12,389 nucleotides of DNA from Clostridiales bacterium (GTDB taxonomy: Bacteria; Bacillota; Clostridia; Lachnospirales; Lachnospiraceae): assembly GCA_015655565.1 (NCBI GenBank), contig JAATEU010000354.1, positions 1 through 12,389 of the forward strand. Reading direction: 5' to 3'. The notes under the pieces were generated by a model. The model was not told where the DNA came from. It was given only the letters and a program-made list of their open reading frames with translations, and made no database searches. The position numbers and the translations under genes are program-made. This document shows, one piece after another, positions 8,453 through 12,389 of this stretch; position 1 is the stretch's first letter, and the number at the start of each line of letters is the position of its first letter.

Positions 8453-8481
8453 TTGACAGAATAAGGGTGTTATCCTATAAT
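8453..8481 (+). promoter_or_regulatory. Consensus sigma-A promoter of the flavoprotein gene
   Basis: TTGACA (8453-8458) and TATAAT (8476-8481), both perfect, with a 17-bp spacer. Transcription would start near 8488. A short inverted repeat GGTAT-N6-ATACC (8487-8502) sits right at that start and could be a repressor site, though its arms are only 5 bp. Confidence 0.9.
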
Positions 8482-8556
8482 TACCAGGTATATTTTGATA
8501 CCGTTAATAATAATTGTATTAAAGAATCAATTTATTCAAAATAAGGAGGATATACT

Positions 8557-9201
8557 ATGAAAGTAATAGCTGTTAACGGAAGTCCGAGAAAAAACTGGAA
8601 TACGGCTATATTGTTAAAACAGGCATTGGAAGGCGCCGCTTCCGGGGGAGCCGAGGTTGAATTAATAAATCTTTATGAACACAATTATAAAGGCTGTATA
8701 AGCTGTTTTGCCTGTAAGAGGATAGGCGGCAAAAGTTATGGCAAATGTGCCGTAAAGGATGATTTAAAACCTGTTTTAGAAAAAATTGAGGAGGCGGATG
8801 CGCTTGTATTGGGTTCTCCTATTTATTTGGGAATGGTTACGGGAGAGATGAGATCCTTTCTTGAACGGCTGATATTTCAATATTTGGTTTATGACGGCAA
8901 TTATTCCAATTTATTCAAGAAGAAAATACCGGTAGGACTTATTTATACCATGAACGTTCCGGAAGCTAATTTAGATACGGTAGGATATAAGCAGATGTTT
9001 TTAACAACCGTTGAAAATCCTTTGATGAGGACCTTTGGTGAAACGGAAGCACTCTTTGTTACGGATACCTATCAGTTTGATGATTATTCCAAATATGAGA
9101 CTTCCGCTTTCAATGCTGAAGAAAAGGCGAAAAGGAGAAAAGAGGTTTTTCCCCGGGACTGTAAAAAAGCTTATGAAATGGGATGTAGATTCGCAGGATA
9201 A
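8557..9201 (+). CDS. NAD(P)H-dependent FMN reductase / flavodoxin-fold oxidoreductase
   Basis: A 214-residue soluble flavoprotein. MKVIAVNGSPRKNWNTA is the first strand and FMN phosphate-binding loop of the flavodoxin-like NADPH-dependent FMN reductase family; LGSPIYLGMVTGEMRSFLER (85-104) is the second conserved FMN-contact region. Between them sits a Cys cluster, C47-x2-C50-x2-C53-x10-C64, followed by VKDDL, as in flavodoxin-fold proteins related to the iron-sulfur flavoprotein Isf. Isf-type proteins bind a 4Fe-4S cluster with a shorter last gap (4-7 residues), so cluster binding is uncertain here. AAGGAGG (8543-8549) stands 7 nt before the ATG. The gene is alone, between its own consensus promoter and a terminator, so it is probably strongly expressed and unrelated to the sugar genes. 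The electron acceptor cannot be inferred; quinone or nitro-compound reduction is typical of relatives. Confidence 0.88.
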   Translation: MKVIAVNGSPRKNWNTAILLKQALEGAASGGAEVELINLYEHNYKGCISCFACKRIGGKSYGKCAVKDDLKPVLEKIEEADALVLGSPIYLGMVTGEMRSFLERLIFQYLVYDGNYSNLFKKKIPVGLIYTMNVPEANLDTVGYKQMFLTTVENPLMRTFGETEALFVTDTYQFDDYSKYETSAFNAEEKAKRRKEVFPRDCKKAYEMGCRFAG

Positions 9202-9272
9202 TTTCCGGTCCGCTGCTTGTATGGTTCCGTACGGTTAATAAAGCCCGTTAGGAAAGAATGATACCATAAAGC

Positions 9273-9314
9273 AAGGAGCCGTTTAGTAAATACCTAAATT
9301 GGCTCCTTTTTCTT
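9273..9314 (+). terminator. Rho-independent terminator of the flavoprotein gene
   Basis: AAGGAGCC (9273-9280) pairs with GGCTCCTT (9301-9308), with further inner pairing of TTTAG (9282-9286) with CTAAA (9294-9298), followed by a T-rich tail. It also lies about 45 nt past the stop of the convergent glycosyltransferase and could partly serve that strand, though no good T run exists there. Confidence 0.85.
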
Positions 9315-9355
9315 ATATGTTGTGCTTATATTAATTTTCATTGTATTTACCCGTT

Positions 9356-10402
9356 TTAATTTGAATTCTTAATATAATAATCAAAGTTTTCGGATGCCCA
9401 TGCCTGATTATAAACATGATTTTTCATGGATCCGGGGTCATGAACCGATGCACAGTAACAGGTTCTTTTCCCTTCCTCAAGTTCCTTGAAGGTTTCAAGA
9501 TATTTCCATCCGTATTTTCGCACAAATGACTCATTATAGTTTGAAGCTTTACTTAATGAAAAGCAGGAGCTTACACTTCTGCTGAGTTTACAGATATCTT
9601 TACCCTGACATTCGTTACAGCCGATAAATTGATTCATATCGATTTCGACGGTAGTCAGATATCCGACTTTAAAGGAAGTGTAATGAACTACCCTTGGGGA
9701 ACGTTCAGCATCGCCATACCCGTTTTCTTCACTCCAGTACCCTATTTTTTCTATAAGCTCAGGTCTTAAGCATTGCAATTGTCCCGGGATGAAATCCAAA
9801 TCTACCCCTACGGCTGCATTTTTAAGCTCAAGATAATTTACATTACCTTTTATTCTGGGAATGATAGGGGGCATATACCTTGGATAAGGGTTATCCCTCA
9901 TTACTCCCAACACACCTACTTCAGGAAAAGCATCAAAAACATCCATGAAACGGGATATCCAGTTTTTTGTCTTAATATAGGTGTCGCTGTCTATGGTTAT
10001 AAAGTACTGCCCTGGTTTCCTTTTTGTAAGGCTGTAGTTAAGAGGATATATGGGACCCAGGTTCAATGTGAACCGGGTTTTTGACTTGATGCGTCTGTCA
10101 TTTAAAGTCTGAATGTAATCCCAGGTATTATCTTTCGAATTACAATCAATTATGTGCATTTCAAAATCCTCATCCGTATCAAGTATATTAGTTAAATTTT
10201 TTATGGTAAGGCCCATCCGGTTTAGGGTTACAAAATTTATATAGGGAGGAATCTTTACTGTTTCACTTTTTTTATTCTCTGAAATTTCTTCAATTTCATA
10301 ACATTCTACGTAATTATCGGTTTTGCTGAATAACTTTCCCTTTATATCTTTTACCGTTTCGGTAAAACGGCTGATATTATTACCTATAAATGATTGCTTC
10401 AA
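9356..10402 (-). CDS. GT-A fold glycosyltransferase with Cys-rich C-terminal region
   Basis: A 348-residue protein. Residues about 53-250 show a family 2-like glycosyltransferase core: strand YINFVTLNR, the IIDCNSKDNTWD loop (84-95) and the metal-binding DSD motif in FITIDSDTYI (D138, D140); YGDAE (229-233) may hold the catalytic base. After it comes a region not usual in GT2 enzymes: C262-x2-C265-x5-C271, C280, C315 and C317, possibly metal-binding, ending in CASVHDPGS..NHV.N..WA.ENF.YYIKN.N. The start is TTG at 10402, supported by AAAGGA (10417-10412) 9 nt upstream; there is no ATG in a suitable place. It begins 24 nt after the acetyltransferase stop and is the last gene of the - strand operon. 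No membrane segment. Probably transfers an amino-deoxy sugar made by the preceding enzymes to a surface or flagellar acceptor; donor and acceptor are inferred only. Confidence 0.8.
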   Translation of the reverse strand: MKQSFIGNNISRFTETVKDIKGKLFSKTDNYVECYEIEEISENKKSETVKIPPYINFVTLNRMGLTIKNLTNILDTDEDFEMHIIDCNSKDNTWDYIQTLNDRRIKSKTRFTLNLGPIYPLNYSLTKRKPGQYFITIDSDTYIKTKNWISRFMDVFDAFPEVGVLGVMRDNPYPRYMPPIIPRIKGNVNYLELKNAAVGVDLDFIPGQLQCLRPELIEKIGYWSEENGYGDAERSPRVVHYTSFKVGYLTTVEIDMNQFIGCNECQGKDICKLSRSVSSCFSLSKASNYNESFVRKYGWKYLETFKELEEGKRTCYCASVHDPGSMKNHVYNQAWASENFDYYIKNSN

Positions 10403-10426
10403 TGTCAGCAGTCCTTTCTATAATTT

Positions 10427-11092
10427 TTATTTGTTTGTTCCTACAGATTGGGATAATTTTACAGGTTTTGCGGGAACGCCTACGGCAGTACAGTTATCAG
10501 GCATATCCTTTATTACAACAGCTCCAGCACCTATAACACTCCACTTTCCGATCGTTCTTTTTGGTATTATCATTGCTTTTGAACCTATCTCACAACCTTC
10601 GTGGATACATACATTTCCCGATAGGGTAACATTCCAGTACAGGGAAGCATAATCTTCAATAACGGTATCATGGCCGATACCGCAGCCCGGGTTAATGGAT
10701 ACATGATTGCCTATCTTTGTATTAACGGATATAAAAGAATTGCTACAAATGATGCTTCCAAATCCTAATTTACTGAATTTATTTGTTTTGGCATCAGGGT
10801 GTATTAAAGTTGCGAAATTTATATTGTACGGGGATGCTTTTTTGATAAGGTTATATTTATCTTTTGGATTTACCAGGGCACAAACAGTCCATAACTTGTT
10901 TTTCGTATTTTTTTCAAACCAGTCAAAGTTTCCAAGTACAGTGGTGTTATTTATCACTAATCTTTGTTTTTCAACAGTTTCATCAATGAATCCCAGCAGG
11001 TTCCACGTCTTTTTATCCATATTAATTTCTTCTATGAGTTGCGCTACTTCTTTTCCGAAGCCGCCGGCGCCTATAATAATTATGTCTTTCAT
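10427..11092 (-). CDS. NeuD/PglD-like sugar O/N-acetyltransferase
   Basis: A 221-residue enzyme. The N-terminal PglD_N domain has the nucleotide-sugar binding loop IIIIGAGGFGKEVAQLI (4-20). The C-terminal half is a left-handed beta helix with hexapeptide repeats (about 105-205): IGNHVSINPGCGIGHDTVIE, containing candidate catalytic His141, then IHEGCEIGSKAMIIPKRTIG and the closing VGVPAKPVK. Relatives (PglD, VioB, PerB, NeuD) acetylate the amino group of UDP- or dTDP-4-amino-4,6-dideoxy sugars using acetyl-CoA. It starts 4 nt after the aminotransferase stop with GAGGG inside the end of that gene as RBS, so the two are translationally coupled, which supports acetylation of the aminotransferase product. 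The usual SPGV-like segment after the His is LYWNV here. The exact sugar is inferred. Confidence 0.88.
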   Translation of the reverse strand: MKDIIIIGAGGFGKEVAQLIEEINMDKKTWNLLGFIDETVEKQRLVINNTTVLGNFDWFEKNTKNKLWTVCALVNPKDKYNLIKKASPYNINFATLIHPDAKTNKFSKLGFGSIICSNSFISVNTKIGNHVSINPGCGIGHDTVIEDYASLYWNVTLSGNVCIHEGCEIGSKAMIIPKRTIGKWSVIGAGAVVIKDMPDNCTAVGVPAKPVKLSQSVGTNK

Positions 11093-11096
11093 AAAA

Positions 11097-12227
11097 TCAA
11101 CCCTCAGAAACCGCTTTTATAATTTCACAGATTTTTTCCACATCGCTCATTAGCATCCTTCCGTGTAACGGAAGGGAGAGAACCATGTCAGCAGTTTTGT
11201 TAGCTACCGGAAGCTGCTGCTTAGCGGAGGAGGGGAAATTACAATAACATTGGAAATTACTGCAAAGAGGATAGAAGTATTTTCTGGGTACAATATTATA
11301 TTCCATTAATTTCTCGTAAAGTTCATTACGGGATAAACCATATTCATCTTTATCAACTCTTATAACAAAATAAGAATAATTATGGGTAACGCCATCAATA
11401 TCTCTGCCGGCATTGATTCCGGGTATATTTTCTAATATCTGGCGATAAAGATTTGTTATTTCTTTTCTTTTCTCAATTTCCTTCTCAACCTCCTTAAGCA
11501 GCAATATGCCTACGGCAGCCTGACTCTCATTTCGTTTTCCGTTCGTCCCCGGTTCCATGACACAATCTAAACTCCGTATACCAAAATTCCTTAAAGAATC
11601 TGCTCTTTCTTTAAAATTTGGATTTTTAAAGGCTAAAGCGCCGCCTTCAATCGTATGATAGATTTTAGTCGCATGGAAGCTGAACATGGATATATCTCCG
11701 AAGAATGAAATAGGCTTGCCATTTATTTTTACCCCAAATGCATGGGCAGCATCGTAGAGTACCTTAAGTCCGTATTTGTCGGCAATCTGCTGGATTTTCT
11801 CCACATTGCAGGGACATCCGAAAACATGTACCGGCATAATTGCCGTAGTGTGCTCTGTAATTAAAGCTTCAATCAAATCCGGATTTATATTAAAGGTATC
11901 TTCCTCAATGTCACAAAAGACCGGTCTGATATTGTTCCAGATTAGAGAATGAGGTGTTGCGGCAAATGTAAAAGGGGTGGTTATTACTTCCCCTGATAAT
12001 CTTAAAATTTTACATGCTAATTGCAGTGCAACGGTTCCGTTAGAAAAAACCGAAAGAAAGTCTGCATTAAGAAAATCGGAAAGCTCCCTTTCAAGCTGCT
12101 TTACCATGTTTCCATTATTACTCAACTGTTTACTTGCCCATATTACTTTAAGCATTTCATTAAATTCATTTATATCGGGTAGTAAAGGCTGTGTGATATA
12201 GAAAGGCTTTGCAAAAGGTTCTAACAT
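11097..12227 (-). CDS. DegT/VioA-like nucleotide-sugar 4-aminotransferase
   Basis: A 376-residue PLP enzyme of the DegT/DnrJ/EryC1/StrS family, usual length. Visible are ITQPLLPDINEF (11-22), the phosphate-binding SNGT (62-65), VLYDAAHAFG with Asp159 for the pyridine nitrogen, and the Schiff-base Lys188 in SFHATKIYHTIEGGAL. The opening, ITQPLLP followed by QLSNNGNMVKQLE, resembles VioA-type enzymes that make dTDP-4-amino-4,6-dideoxyglucose from the 4-keto-6-deoxy sugar and glutamate; substrate assignment is by resemblance only. I chose ATG 12227, not the in-frame ATG at 12257, because the strong AGGAGGTG (12246-12239) lies between them and would otherwise be coding; spacing to 12227 is slightly long (11 nt). 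The gene sits 52 nt after a glycosyltransferase tail and 4 nt before the acetyltransferase, in one operon. It ends with TGA. Confidence 0.9.
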   Translation of the reverse strand: MLEPFAKPFYITQPLLPDINEFNEMLKVIWASKQLSNNGNMVKQLERELSDFLNADFLSVFSNGTVALQLACKILRLSGEVITTPFTFAATPHSLIWNNIRPVFCDIEEDTFNINPDLIEALITEHTTAIMPVHVFGCPCNVEKIQQIADKYGLKVLYDAAHAFGVKINGKPISFFGDISMFSFHATKIYHTIEGGALAFKNPNFKERADSLRNFGIRSLDCVMEPGTNGKRNESQAAVGILLLKEVEKEIEKRKEITNLYRQILENIPGINAGRDIDGVTHNYSYFVIRVDKDEYGLSRNELYEKLMEYNIVPRKYFYPLCSNFQCYCNFPSSAKQQLPVANKTADMVLSLPLHGRMLMSDVEKICEIIKAVSEG

Positions 12228-12279
12228 ATTTATATTTCCACCTCCTCGAGCCTGCAAATAAATTATTCCTTTGAATTAA

Positions 12280-12389
12280 TTAATTTGCATTTTTTATATA
12301 ATATTTAAAATTTTCCAGCGCCCATTCCATATTAAATACATGATTTGACGTGGAATCCCCATCATTTGCGGAAGCGCAGTAAGCAGTGC
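12280..12389 (-). CDS. Glycosyltransferase-like protein, C-terminal tail (partial)
   Basis: The frame is open from the window's right edge to a TAA at 12282-12280, giving 36 complete C-terminal residues; the rest lies outside. The tail reads YCASANDGDSTSNHVFN, then MEWALENFKYYIKNAN, and aligns without gaps to the last 33 residues of the glycosyltransferase encoded at 9356-10402 (shared CAS..D..S..NHV.N..WA.ENF.YYIKN.N). It is therefore almost certainly a paralog, located upstream of the aminotransferase in the same operon. The catalytic part is not visible, so the glycosyltransferase call rests on this similarity. Confidence 0.75.
   Translation of the reverse strand, partial: TAYCASANDGDSTSNHVFNMEWALENFKYYIKNAN

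Noticed and set aside
10707..11153. 148-codon frame on the + strand
   Set aside because: Antisense to the acetyltransferase and aminotransferase genes, which have clear motifs and RBSs; a shadow frame.
12228..12257. Start of the aminotransferase at ATG 12257
   Set aside because: It would place the AGGAGGTG ribosome binding site inside the coding sequence and add a Gly-rich leader not seen in the family; ATG 12227 is preferred.

Overview
The window reads as a chromosomal stretch of a low-to-moderate GC Gram-positive, most likely a Clostridia/Lachnospiraceae-type bacterium. The reasons are strong AGGAGG ribosome binding sites, consensus sigma-A promoters, intrinsic terminators, a YesM/YesN-type two-component pair, an RbsC-type sugar ABC permease and a cytoplasmic GH78 rhamnosidase. 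No RNA genes, CRISPR arrays or insertion sequences were seen.

Left part (1-5444), sugar sensing and uptake. The 3' end of a sugar-binding protein gene and an RbsC-family permease gene run on the + strand, and a hairpin follows them. Convergent to them is a two-gene operon on the - strand: an AraC-type response regulator followed by its LytS/YesM-type histidine kinase, read from a good promoter at 4923-4951. A gene-free region of about 570 bp (4873-5444) separates the regulator from a divergent rhamnosidase gene. It contains a TATAAT box without a good -35, a perfect inverted repeat just upstream of it, and a second longer palindrome in the presumed leader.

Middle part (5445-9312). A GH78 alpha-L-rhamnosidase gene has an excellent RBS and start at 5445 but carries an in-frame TAG at codon 60, where the family normally has the Trp of a WDSGKV-like motif. 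All expected catalytic acids are intact downstream, so this looks like a single recent TGG-to-TAG change. After a strong terminator comes a monocistronic flavoprotein gene with a consensus promoter and its own terminator.

Right part (9313-12389), glycan synthesis on the - strand. In transcription order: the tail of a glycosyltransferase-like protein (cut by the window edge), a VioA-like DegT sugar aminotransferase, a NeuD/PglD-like sugar N-acetyltransferase, and a GT-A glycosyltransferase with a TTG start and a Cys-rich C-terminal part. The aminotransferase and acetyltransferase fit synthesis of a nucleotide-activated 4-acetamido-4,6-dideoxyhexose (Qui4NAc is the best guess). The two flanking glycosyltransferases share a distinctive C-terminal signature and are probably paralogs that use this or related sugars in a surface or flagellar glycan.

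No wholly new system is evident. The items most worth a second look are the amber codon in the rhamnosidase, the regulatory architecture of the 4873-5444 region, and the paralogous glycosyltransferases with the conserved Cys-containing tail.
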